DNA of 36,439 nt from Acholeplasmataceae bacterium UBA2284 (lineage in GTDB: Bacteria; Bacillota_I; Bacilli_A; Acholeplasmatales; Acholeplasmataceae), in assembly GCA_002345705.1 (NCBI GenBank), contig DDWO01000016.1:1-36439 (forward strand), in the 5' to 3' direction. The translations under genes were made by a program, and so were the position numbers. How positions within the stretch are numbered: the stretch's first letter is position 1; each line of letters opens with the position of its first letter. The notes under the pieces are model-generated. The model saw only the letters and a list, made by a program, of their open reading frames with translations, was not told where the DNA came from and searched no databases. This document shows positions 24,252 through 31,960 of the stretch, in pieces.

Positions 24252-26630
24252 TTAAAAAGTAATTTTTTTAAGCTTCCAAATTTCGTTATTGTATTGTTCA
24301 ATTGTTCGATCAGAAGTAAAGAATCCTGAATTTGCGATATTTGCAATTGACATTGCTAACCAACGCGTTCTATTCTTATATGCGCTATTTGCGACTTCAT
24401 GTGCTTTGACATATGCGTCAAAGTCCTTCATCACTAAGAAATAGTCACTATTAAGTAAAGCATTTAGAATATAATCGAAATGCTGAGGATTTGGATGTAA
24501 TTTTCTAATCAATTGGAATACTTGCTGTAATCTTACATCTTTATCGAATATTTCTCTTGGCTTGTAGCCATTGAATGTATATAGCTTGGTAACTTCTTCA
24601 GCTGATAATCCAAATATAATTTCATTTTCAAAGCCTGCTTTTTCAACGATTTCTACATTGGCACCATCCATGGTTCCAATAGTAATCGCACCATTCATCA
24701 TAAATTTCATGTTTCCTGTTCCACTAGCTTCTTTAGTAGCGGTTGAAATTTGTTCAGATAGGTCTGCAGCTGGCATTATATATTCAGCATAGGTAACATT
24801 ATAATTTTCAACGAAAACAACCTTTAATAAATCTTTAGTGTCTGGGTCGTTATTCGCAATACTAGCAAATGTATCAATTAACTCTATAATTGCCTTTGCC
24901 ATATGATAGCTTGGTGCTGCTTTCGCTCCAAAGATAAATGAATGTGGGAAATAGCTTTCTTTAAAGTCAGCATCAGTCTTTAAGCGTTGATAAACATAAA
25001 TAATATGAAGTATATTCATCAATTGACGCTTGTATTCATGGAGTCTTTTCACTTGAATATCGAAAATGCTGTCAACATTTAGTAAAATGCCTTGTTCCTT
25101 GTAAATTCTATCTGCTAAAGCTTGTTTTTTAGAACGCTTCATCAAATCGACTTTAAATTGGACATCGCGGTCAAATCTAAACTGATCAAATTTAGCCAAT
25201 TCTGTTAAATCATTTCTCCAAGTTTTTCCAATTTTCTCATCTAAAATGGACACAAGCTCTGGATTCGTATGAATTAACCAACGACGGTGTGTAATACCAT
25301 TTGTTTTATTGTTAAATTTGAGAGGATATAGGTTATAGAAATTCTTCATTTCATGATTCTTTAAAATATTGGTATGAAGCTCTGCAACTCCATTGATGCT
25401 AAATGAGCCATATATACAAATATGAGCCATTCTTACATGATTTTGACCAATTAAAGACATCAAATATATTTGTTCCTTATTGAATCTACCATCAGATTCT
25501 AAAATGAATTTGAATCTACGATTCATTTCAGCAACAATTTCATAAATTCTAGGAAGAAGATTTCTAAAAATTTGGATATTCCATTTTTCTAATGCTTCAG
25601 ATAGAATCGTATGATTTGTAAATGCGCATGATCTTTGTGTAATATGCCATGCTTCCTCGTAGCTGATATGCTCTTCATCCATCAATATTCTCATCAATTC
25701 AGGAATGATAAGTGTTGGATGTGTGTCATTAATTTGGAATGTGAAATAATTAGGTAGTTCCCTAACATCTCTACCCATTTGCTTATGCTCATTAATTGCT
25801 GATTTAACACCAGCTGCTGAAAATACATAGGATTGCATCAATCTCAATGTTTTTCCATCTTCAGTTGAGTCATCAGGGTAAAGTGAGTCAGAAATCATTT
25901 TCGTCATGTGAACATACTCATCACTCATCACTTCTTGTCTTTCACTTGGTTCAGTTGACCATAATCTTAGGTTTGTAACAACTCCATTTTGATCACCAAC
26001 AATTTTAACATCATATGGAACTGCCTTAATCCATTGCGGGTTAACTAGTTTTGTGTTTTGAACATAACCAAAAATAGGGATATCAATAGCTTCACTATCG
26101 ATTCTCTTTTCCCAAATAAAAGGTTCTTTTAACCATGGGTCTTGATGTTCAACTTGCTTATGATTTTTAATTTCCTGAAGGAAAAATCCATGTTGATATC
26201 TTAAGCTGTTTCCAAATAATGGTAGACCTAGAGATGCTGCTGAATCAAGAAAACATGCAGCAAGTCTTCCTAGTCCTCCATTCCCTAAACCAGCATCCGT
26301 TTCTGCTTCTTCAACTTCATTCAAGTTGATTCCTAAATCATGAAAGGCTTGCTTGACAACATCATAATGACCAGAGTTTTGAAGATTGTTTGTTACTAAT
26401 CTTCCCATTAAAAATTCCATCGAAAAATAGATGGTTTTCTTCATGTTATTCTTTTTGATATAGTCCTTTGTATTTTTGCTTGAAAGCTCTAATTCTTTAT
26501 CTAGCATGGATGCTAAAACTGTGTATCTTTGGTATATTGAAGAATCCTTTAATTCAACATCGAACTGCGATTTCAGTTCATGTAAAAATGCCTTTTTAAA
26601 GGCTTCTTTGTCTATAAATTGATTTTGCAT
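24252..26630 (-). CDS. glgP: Glycogen/maltodextrin phosphorylase (GT35)
   Basis: Releases glucose-1-phosphate from non-reducing ends of alpha-1,4-glucans using phosphate and pyridoxal phosphate. 792 residues, a typical bacterial length. Seen: MEFLMGRLVTNNL near residue 75, the glycine-rich GLGNGGLGRLAACFLDS, FQINDTHPT, and the PLP site EASGTGNMKF with the Schiff-base lysine K642, followed by GTMDGANVEI. It heads the operon glgP-GH13-pulA-glgB. AAGGAG lies seven bases before the ATG; an AT-only hairpin lies immediately upstream of it, and a LacI-type operator about 70 bases upstream. The operon and import context favour maltodextrins as the physiological substrate; the sequence alone does not distinguish GlgP from MalP. 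Confidence 0.97.
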   Translation of the reverse strand: MQNQFIDKEAFKKAFLHELKSQFDVELKDSSIYQRYTVLASMLDKELELSSKNTKDYIKKNNMKKTIYFSMEFLMGRLVTNNLQNSGHYDVVKQAFHDLGINLNEVEEAETDAGLGNGGLGRLAACFLDSAASLGLPLFGNSLRYQHGFFLQEIKNHKQVEHQDPWLKEPFIWEKRIDSEAIDIPIFGYVQNTKLVNPQWIKAVPYDVKIVGDQNGVVTNLRLWSTEPSERQEVMSDEYVHMTKMISDSLYPDDSTEDGKTLRLMQSYVFSAAGVKSAINEHKQMGRDVRELPNYFTFQINDTHPTLIIPELMRILMDEEHISYEEAWHITQRSCAFTNHTILSEALEKWNIQIFRNLLPRIYEIVAEMNRRFKFILESDGRFNKEQIYLMSLIGQNHVRMAHICIYGSFSINGVAELHTNILKNHEMKNFYNLYPLKFNNKTNGITHRRWLIHTNPELVSILDEKIGKTWRNDLTELAKFDQFRFDRDVQFKVDLMKRSKKQALADRIYKEQGILLNVDSIFDIQVKRLHEYKRQLMNILHIIYVYQRLKTDADFKESYFPHSFIFGAKAAPSYHMAKAIIELIDTFASIANNDPDTKDLLKVVFVENYNVTYAEYIMPAADLSEQISTATKEASGTGNMKFMMNGAITIGTMDGANVEIVEKAGFENEIIFGLSAEEVTKLYTFNGYKPREIFDKDVRLQQVFQLIRKLHPNPQHFDYILNALLNSDYFLVMKDFDAYVKAHEVANSAYKNRTRWLAMSIANIANSGFFTSDRTIEQYNNEIWKLKKITF

Positions 26631-26643
26631 GCGTAAGCTCCTT

Positions 26644-26665
26644 AATAATAATATCTATTATTATT
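26644..26665 (-). repeat. AT-only inverted repeat next to the glgP ribosome site
   Basis: AATAATAATA and TATTATTATT are separated by two bases; the hairpin ends one base before AAGGAG of glgP. Pairing in RNA would be weak, but its location at the ribosome site could matter. Confidence 0.4.
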
Positions 26666-26693
26666 TTATCATGTTTTTGAGTAAAAATTGATA

Positions 26694-26707
26694 TGCTACC
26701 GTTTTCA
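26694..26707. promoter_or_regulatory. LacI-family operator-like site upstream of glgP operon
   Basis: On the minus strand TGAAAACGGTAGCA matches TGWAANCGNTNWCA at all defined positions but one and resembles the site at 33878-33891 (GGAAAACGGTTGCA). It lies between the malG terminator and the glgP start. The promoter hexamers around it are ambiguous; TCAATT-N17-TAAAAT downstream of the operator is one candidate. Confidence 0.6.
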
Positions 26708-26721
26708 TATAATATTATGTG

Positions 26722-26749
26722 AAAAAAAAGGATGATTTCTCATCCTTTT
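26722..26749 (-). terminator. Rho-independent terminator of the MalEFG operon
   Basis: On the minus strand a 10-bp perfect stem AAAAGGATGA / TCATCCTTTT with a GAAA tetraloop is followed by further T. The malG stop codon TGA forms part of the stem. Confidence 0.93.
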
Positions 26750-28122
26750 GTAGCTCCTGCCATAATACCTTCGATAAGGTAACGCTGGAAGAGCATATAT
26801 AATATTGTAATTGGAATACCAACCATAAGGGCACCAGCAGCAAATGCTGAGTAGTGTCTGTAATTAATATCGTTGATAAACTTGAATAAACCAACAGCTA
26901 AAGTCCATTGCTGTGTAATATCATAATCAGGTGCTGCACCTGCAGGCTTAAATCTGAGTAGGTATCCTGGGAGTAGATAATCCATCCAAGGTCCCATAAA
27001 CATCGAAACTGCAACAAACGTTAAAATTGGAACCGATAAAGGTAGAATGATTCGTACAAATATTTGGAACTTAGAGGCTCCATCAATCATCGCAGATTCA
27101 TCTAGATCCTTCGGTATCTGAGATAGGAATCCCTTAATTAACCATAGGTTACCTGGAATGGATCCACCAATGTAGAGAATGGATAGATAGGTTGGTTCAC
27201 CTAATAATCCAAACTTCCAGAATAGGACATACATCGCAATTAACCCCATAAATGATGGGAATGCTTGAAGTACTAAAATAGTAAGTAATCCAGCTTTTTT
27301 ACCCTTAAATGAGAAGCGTGCAAATACATAAGCTGCACCAGTAATTAATACAGTACCAACGGTCATATTAATTAATGCAATCTTTAATGTATTCCAATAC
27401 CATCTCTTAAAGTTAGTTTCCTCAAATAGGAATCTAAACGATTCCCAGCTTGGTGTATCTGGCCATATTTGGTTTGGAATATCAGTTCTAAGATTTGAAA
27501 ATGCCATACCAAAGATATAGATAACTGGAACAATAACGATAACTGCAACCAATGTAATCTGACCATATACTAAGATTTTTTGTAAAATGCTAGATATCTT
27601 GAAAACTTCACGGATTGCTTGCTTCGATACATTTCTTCTCTTAGGTTGATTATTATAATAGATAAAACCATATACTGGAATTAACCCGACAAGTCCAGGC
27701 TTAATGCCTTCATATCCCTTTTTGCTAGCATAATCAACAACTAATCCTTGATGTAGCATAAATGAGATAATAATAGCATAAACTGTAAACATTGTTTGTA
27801 GTAAACTGTTATTCACTGCTGTGACTAATAAGAATGAAATAGGTACCAAAATAAGTATGGAAACAAAGACTAATAAAGCATATAAAGCAGTTCGTTTACC
27901 TAATATTTCAAAGCTCACTAAGTGCTTAAGCTCACGATCCGATACTTCTATTAATGCTTCTTTATTCTTGAAATATAAATATCCAAATATAGGAATGAGT
28001 GAAATAAGTCTGTATTTAAATCCTTCATATCCTTTTTTAATTGCGTAATCATAAACAGATCCATAATTAACTGCTAATACCAGTAAGAATAAATACGCTA
28101 ATGCTAAATATAGTAGTGTCAT
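26740..28122 (-). CDS. malG: Maltodextrin ABC transporter permease MalG with duplicated N-terminal membrane extension
   Basis: Membrane subunit of the maltodextrin importer. 460 residues, much longer than the usual 275-300 of MalG. The conserved permease occupies about 180-460 with the ATPase-contacting EAA motif DESAMIDGAS (341-350) and ILPLSVP. Residues 1-178 are an added region containing two copies of one unit: residues 25-51 and 130-156 share 16 of 27 positions around DYA-x-KKGYEG-x-K and LIP-x2-G, each followed about 25-30 residues later by a hydrophobic helix (about 78-100 and 183-205, the second being MalG helix 1). AGGAGG lies nine bases before the ATG; malF ends four bases upstream. 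The stop lies in the terminator stem. No ATPase gene follows. Confidence 0.93.
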   Translation of the reverse strand: MTLLYLALAYLFLLVLAVNYGSVYDYAIKKGYEGFKYRLISLIPIFGYLYFKNKEALIEVSDRELKHLVSFEILGKRTALYALLVFVSILILVPISFLLVTAVNNSLLQTMFTVYAIIISFMLHQGLVVDYASKKGYEGIKPGLVGLIPVYGFIYYNNQPKRRNVSKQAIREVFKISSILQKILVYGQITLVAVIVIVPVIYIFGMAFSNLRTDIPNQIWPDTPSWESFRFLFEETNFKRWYWNTLKIALINMTVGTVLITGAAYVFARFSFKGKKAGLLTILVLQAFPSFMGLIAMYVLFWKFGLLGEPTYLSILYIGGSIPGNLWLIKGFLSQIPKDLDESAMIDGASKFQIFVRIILPLSVPILTFVAVSMFMGPWMDYLLPGYLLRFKPAGAAPDYDITQQWTLAVGLFKFINDINYRHYSAFAAGALMVGIPITILYMLFQRYLIEGIMAGATKG

Positions 28123-28126
28123 CGTC

Positions 28127-30469
28127 TTAGTCCTCCTGGAATGCTCTAGTTCTAGATAGGTTCCAAGCTGTTATGGATCCTACGAACAAGAATATAAGTA
28201 CTGAGAACACAGAGGCCATGTTGTAGATGGAGTAATCAACGGTCAGTTTATACATCCACGATATCAAGATATCTGTATCACCAGCAAACCCTCTACTAGC
28301 AACCCCGGCGTTTGGTCCACCACCTGTAACAAAGTAGATGACCCCGAAGTTATTAAAATTACCTGAGAATGTCATAATCAATATCGGTGCAGTCGAATAT
28401 AAGACTAAGGGCATTGTGATTTGGAAAATCTTTTGGAATCTGTTCGCTCCATCAATATCTGCAGCTTCATAAAGGGTTGCATCTATTGCTGTCATTACAC
28501 CAGTCATTAACGCCATAAAGTATGGAAATCCGAGCCAAATATTAACTACAACCAATGCTGTTCTAACGAATGTTGGATTGAAGGGGTTCGTAAACCACTG
28601 AATATTATCTTGACCTAGATAAAAGAATTTAGCAAGTCCAGTAAGTGAATCAAATGGAACCTTTAGCATGCCTAAATTTGTTAAAACATCATATATTCCA
28701 ACATCCTGAAGTAATGCATTGATAAAGCCGAATTCATTAAACATAACAGAAAATACCATTTGTGATAGTAAGGCTGGTATAGCCCAAGGAAGAATTAAAA
28801 TGGTACGCCAAAATTTTCTAAATACAACACTTTCACTATTTAAGATAAGTGCTTGGAAAAATCCACCGAAGAAAACTGTAAATGTGGATAAAATTGCCCA
28901 AACTACAGTCCAACCTAAGACACGCCAGAAAGCTTGTCCGAAGGATGATCCTAAGCCTGATGCGAAATTAAACAAGGCAATAAAGTTCTTTAAGCCTACC
29001 CAGTCAAATGTATCTACCATCGATGCATTACCAGATATATTTGTAAATGCGATTACGAAACCAAATGAAATTGGCATAATCGAAATAAATGCTAACACAA
29101 CAATTGCAGGGAATAGAATAATGTATTCAAAGCTTCTTTCATAAACATCCTTAAAGTACTTGACATCACCTAAAACCTTTTGTTTTAAACGCTTAGCCTC
29201 TGATACTTTATAGGCATCTGAGATACCCCAAAACATAAAGATTGATAGCAGTAGTGAGCCAATAACACCAATTAAACCTTCTAGCAATAGAAGAGTAGAA
29301 ACGTGACCACGAATTGGCACTTCTTCTAGTGGTTGAACTGAAGCTAAATTAAACATAGTGTACTGAGAATTTTGGTTACCTACCATCGCATCATACAATG
29401 CCATGTGTCCAGTATAGTTCACCTTATATGTTGTACCTAAGGTTGTAACTGCCCAATAACCTCTTACAAATGCTCCAGCTTGATCATAATAAAAATTGTT
29501 AAAATCTCTTTCAAATGCATCTCTAATATTTGGGTTTAATTCAAAATATACTTTAAGCATTAATCTTGTGAAATCACTTTGATTATATTGATTCCATGGG
29601 AATGAATAGGTGAGAAGCATCGCGTGTCTAAATGCAACAAATAATGGTGTTTCTTTATATTGAAGACGCGCTGAATTATAGATTAATCCAGGTTCAAAAT
29701 ATTCAAAAATAACTCCATTGATTACGTAAAGAGGACCTGCAACTTGCACTCTAGTTGATGCCATATTTGGGACAACCTCTTCGGTTAAAATGTTAATTAA
29801 AACATTGATGCCCGCATCTAGAGCTCTTACATAATAAACTCCAGAATTTCGATATACTTCACCATTTTTTACAAAGGTAGTTAATCCTTCTCTTGAAGAT
29901 AATATATTATTTTCATTCAGTTCTCCTGTAAGAACTGTAGTTTCAACGTATTCTTTTTTGTTGCTTCCGTCTAACTGAGTAACATCTCTTTCCATATAGT
30001 ATTTATCATCTTGATCTTTATAAAGAGTCTGTCTTCTAAAAATGTGTATTTTTCCTGTATCATCAAATTCATTAGCCAAAAAGACCTCAGATGATGCGAG
30101 GTTAGTGTATACAATTGGATTATTTTCCTTCAAATCTTTTGCCATAAATTCGATAAATAGTTCTTCAGTGATGTTATCTGCACCACCAATTTCAACTAAG
30201 AAATCTTCAAATGGTTGATATACTATTCCATCGAATACATATTCAGGATAAAACCCGTTGATATACCAAAGATCTCCTAAATCCTTACCGACCATTTTGT
30301 CATAAGGATCAATCTCTTCGAAATATTTGCTTGTACCTAACTCAATACCAATCAAAAATACGAAAAAAACAAAAAAGAATAAGGCTTTTAAAAATTGGCC
30401 ATTCAGTAATTGTCCAAATCCCCAAATTATACCTGAGGCAATTGCCTTGATGATGCTAATTATCTTCAT
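28127..30469 (-). CDS. malF: Maltodextrin ABC transporter permease MalF with large N-terminal extracytoplasmic domain
   Basis: Membrane partner of MalG. 780 residues against about 430-515 for familiar MalF proteins. The permease core spans about 448-780, with the EAA motif YEAADIDGANRFQKI (667-681) and MPLV. The N-terminal part has a helix at about 26-44 preceded by WGFGQLLNG, an extracytoplasmic domain of about 345 residues (45-390), and a second helix at about 391-416 before a basic cytoplasmic linker. I recognise no family in the ectodomain. The start ATG 30469 has GGAGG just upstream; a TTG at 30481 would include that ribosome site in the coding region and is rejected. It lies 85 bases after malE, separated by a stable hairpin. 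Confidence 0.92.
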   Translation of the reverse strand: MKIISIIKAIASGIIWGFGQLLNGQFLKALFFFVFFVFLIGIELGTSKYFEEIDPYDKMVGKDLGDLWYINGFYPEYVFDGIVYQPFEDFLVEIGGADNITEELFIEFMAKDLKENNPIVYTNLASSEVFLANEFDDTGKIHIFRRQTLYKDQDDKYYMERDVTQLDGSNKKEYVETTVLTGELNENNILSSREGLTTFVKNGEVYRNSGVYYVRALDAGINVLINILTEEVVPNMASTRVQVAGPLYVINGVIFEYFEPGLIYNSARLQYKETPLFVAFRHAMLLTYSFPWNQYNQSDFTRLMLKVYFELNPNIRDAFERDFNNFYYDQAGAFVRGYWAVTTLGTTYKVNYTGHMALYDAMVGNQNSQYTMFNLASVQPLEEVPIRGHVSTLLLLEGLIGVIGSLLLSIFMFWGISDAYKVSEAKRLKQKVLGDVKYFKDVYERSFEYIILFPAIVVLAFISIMPISFGFVIAFTNISGNASMVDTFDWVGLKNFIALFNFASGLGSSFGQAFWRVLGWTVVWAILSTFTVFFGGFFQALILNSESVVFRKFWRTILILPWAIPALLSQMVFSVMFNEFGFINALLQDVGIYDVLTNLGMLKVPFDSLTGLAKFFYLGQDNIQWFTNPFNPTFVRTALVVVNIWLGFPYFMALMTGVMTAIDATLYEAADIDGANRFQKIFQITMPLVLYSTAPILIMTFSGNFNNFGVIYFVTGGGPNAGVASRGFAGDTDILISWMYKLTVDYSIYNMASVFSVLIFLFVGSITAWNLSRTRAFQED

Positions 30470-30493
30470 AATGTCCTCCAAATTAAACTAAAT

Positions 30494-30521
30494 GAGGGCG
30501 GCAATAATATTTGCCGCCTTC
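30494..30521 (-). promoter_or_regulatory. Stable intercistronic hairpin between malE and malF
   Basis: On the minus strand GAAGGCGGCAA pairs with TTGCCGCCCTC (11 pairs, one G-U) around the loop ATATTA. There is no T-run, so it is unlikely to end transcription. It is GC-rich in an AT-rich window and probably protects the malE 3' end, raising binding-protein level over permeases. Confidence 0.75.
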
Positions 30522-30554
30522 ACCTAAGTTTAAAATTTATATTGCGTTAAGATG

Positions 30555-31949
30555 TTAGTTCCCTTCGCCTAAGCCTGCGCTTGTACGATAGGATGCTTCA
30601 GCGGTTGCTGCAGCGGTTGCAGGAGCAACTGCGTTATTCCAAACTTGGATAATCATAGTTTCGCCTGGTCCCCAATAATAAGTTACTTGTGGAATTGTTG
30701 GCATTGGAACTGAAGTTTCAAGTTGAGCAGCCATAGCCATCAATAATGTATCTTCATTTACGCCTTCAATGTTTTCTAGTAAATCAGCCTTAAGTGCTGG
30801 TAATTTACCTTTATATTCATATTGTAATTCCATAGCAATGTCAGAGTTTAAGAATTCAACAAATTTAATTGCATCTTCTTTATTTTCTGAATACTTGTAA
30901 ACAGCAGCCATCATAGCACCAGCAAATGTTCTAGTAGCATTGCCATTAATTGTTGGCATTGGAGCTACAGCATAGTTTAATGTAGCTGATTTTTGATAAG
31001 CTTCATGGTTCCATGGACCAGCAATAATATAAGGAATCTTACCTAATTCGAAGTTTGCGCCAGCAGTAACTGAGTTATGAGCACCAGTACCGGTAACAGC
31101 AGGCTTCAATGTGTTAACCATCCATGTTAATGCAGGAACTGCATTGACGAATCCAACTGCTGATGGATCATCAAGAGTTGGTCCGAATGGATAGAATCCA
31201 AACGCTGAATAAATGTGTTGATTGAAATAGCTATCGCCCCAATGGCTTGAAGTTCCAAGGTAGAAATAACCCTTTTGAGCATTGGTACGTGTGTCACCGA
31301 CTGCATTGTCAGCAGCTGGAGCAGCATTCCATGTAGCAGCAGCAGCTAATAATGCTTCATAAGTAGTAGCTGGAGTTGATACTAAATCTGTATTGTAGAA
31401 TAAACCTACTGATTCAATTGACATAGGAACAGCATATAATCCTTCAACAGCATTTGGGCTAGTTGGATTAAATGATTTAGCACCTTCGTCATAAGTTAAT
31501 GTAGCAATACTTAATCCTAGTTCATGAGCGCGAGCCTGTAACTTAGTCTTAGTTGCTGCAGGAAGTGGATAAACTAAATCTTCTAGAACTGCTTGAGCTA
31601 AATGGTCATGAGGGAATTGGAATACGTCAGCACCGTTTCCTGAAGGACCAAAGGTCTTTAACATTTCACGAGCATCTACTGAACCATAATGTTGATGTTC
31701 AACAACGATATTTGGATATAGCTTATTGAATTCAGCAATAACTGCTGTCATATATTCGCCAGCTTCATCATCGATCCAAACAGTGATCTTAGATTTTTGA
31801 GTGAATGTATCACCAAAATCAATACGTTGACCATTGTTAACTTCTTCAGTAGGAACTACTGTTTCATCTGGTTCTGTTGCTTGAGGTTTACAAGCTGCCA
31901 ATGAGAATATTGCTAAGAAAATAAATAATACTGATAATAGTTTTTTCAT
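30555..31949 (-). CDS. malE: Maltodextrin-binding lipoprotein of ABC importer
   Basis: Solute-binding protein that delivers maltodextrins to MalF/MalG. 464 residues. The signal peptide ends in the lipobox SLAAC (C20), so the protein is anchored to the outer face of the membrane. A Thr/Glu-rich linker (about 21-45) precedes the fold: KITVWIDDEAGEYMTAVIAEF, ADVFQFPHDHLAQA, VEGLYAVPMSIESVGLFYNTDL, KIPYIIAGPWNHEAY, RTFAGAMMAAVYKYSENKED, all characteristic of the MalE cluster of family 1 binding proteins. AAGGAGG lies six bases before the ATG. It is preceded 11 bases upstream by the multi-CBM protein and followed by a hairpin then malF, the usual arrangement for high binding-protein expression. 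Confidence 0.96.
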   Translation of the reverse strand: MKKLLSVLFIFLAIFSLAACKPQATEPDETVVPTEEVNNGQRIDFGDTFTQKSKITVWIDDEAGEYMTAVIAEFNKLYPNIVVEHQHYGSVDAREMLKTFGPSGNGADVFQFPHDHLAQAVLEDLVYPLPAATKTKLQARAHELGLSIATLTYDEGAKSFNPTSPNAVEGLYAVPMSIESVGLFYNTDLVSTPATTYEALLAAAATWNAAPAADNAVGDTRTNAQKGYFYLGTSSHWGDSYFNQHIYSAFGFYPFGPTLDDPSAVGFVNAVPALTWMVNTLKPAVTGTGAHNSVTAGANFELGKIPYIIAGPWNHEAYQKSATLNYAVAPMPTINGNATRTFAGAMMAAVYKYSENKEDAIKFVEFLNSDIAMELQYEYKGKLPALKADLLENIEGVNEDTLLMAMAAQLETSVPMPTIPQVTYYWGPGETMIIQVWNNAVAPATAAATAEASYRTSAGLGEGN

Positions 31950-31960
31950 GGGCGGCCTCC

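Noticed and set aside
30470..30481. TTG start of malF at 30481
   Set aside because: The TTG contains part of the GGAGG ribosome site that serves ATG 30469.
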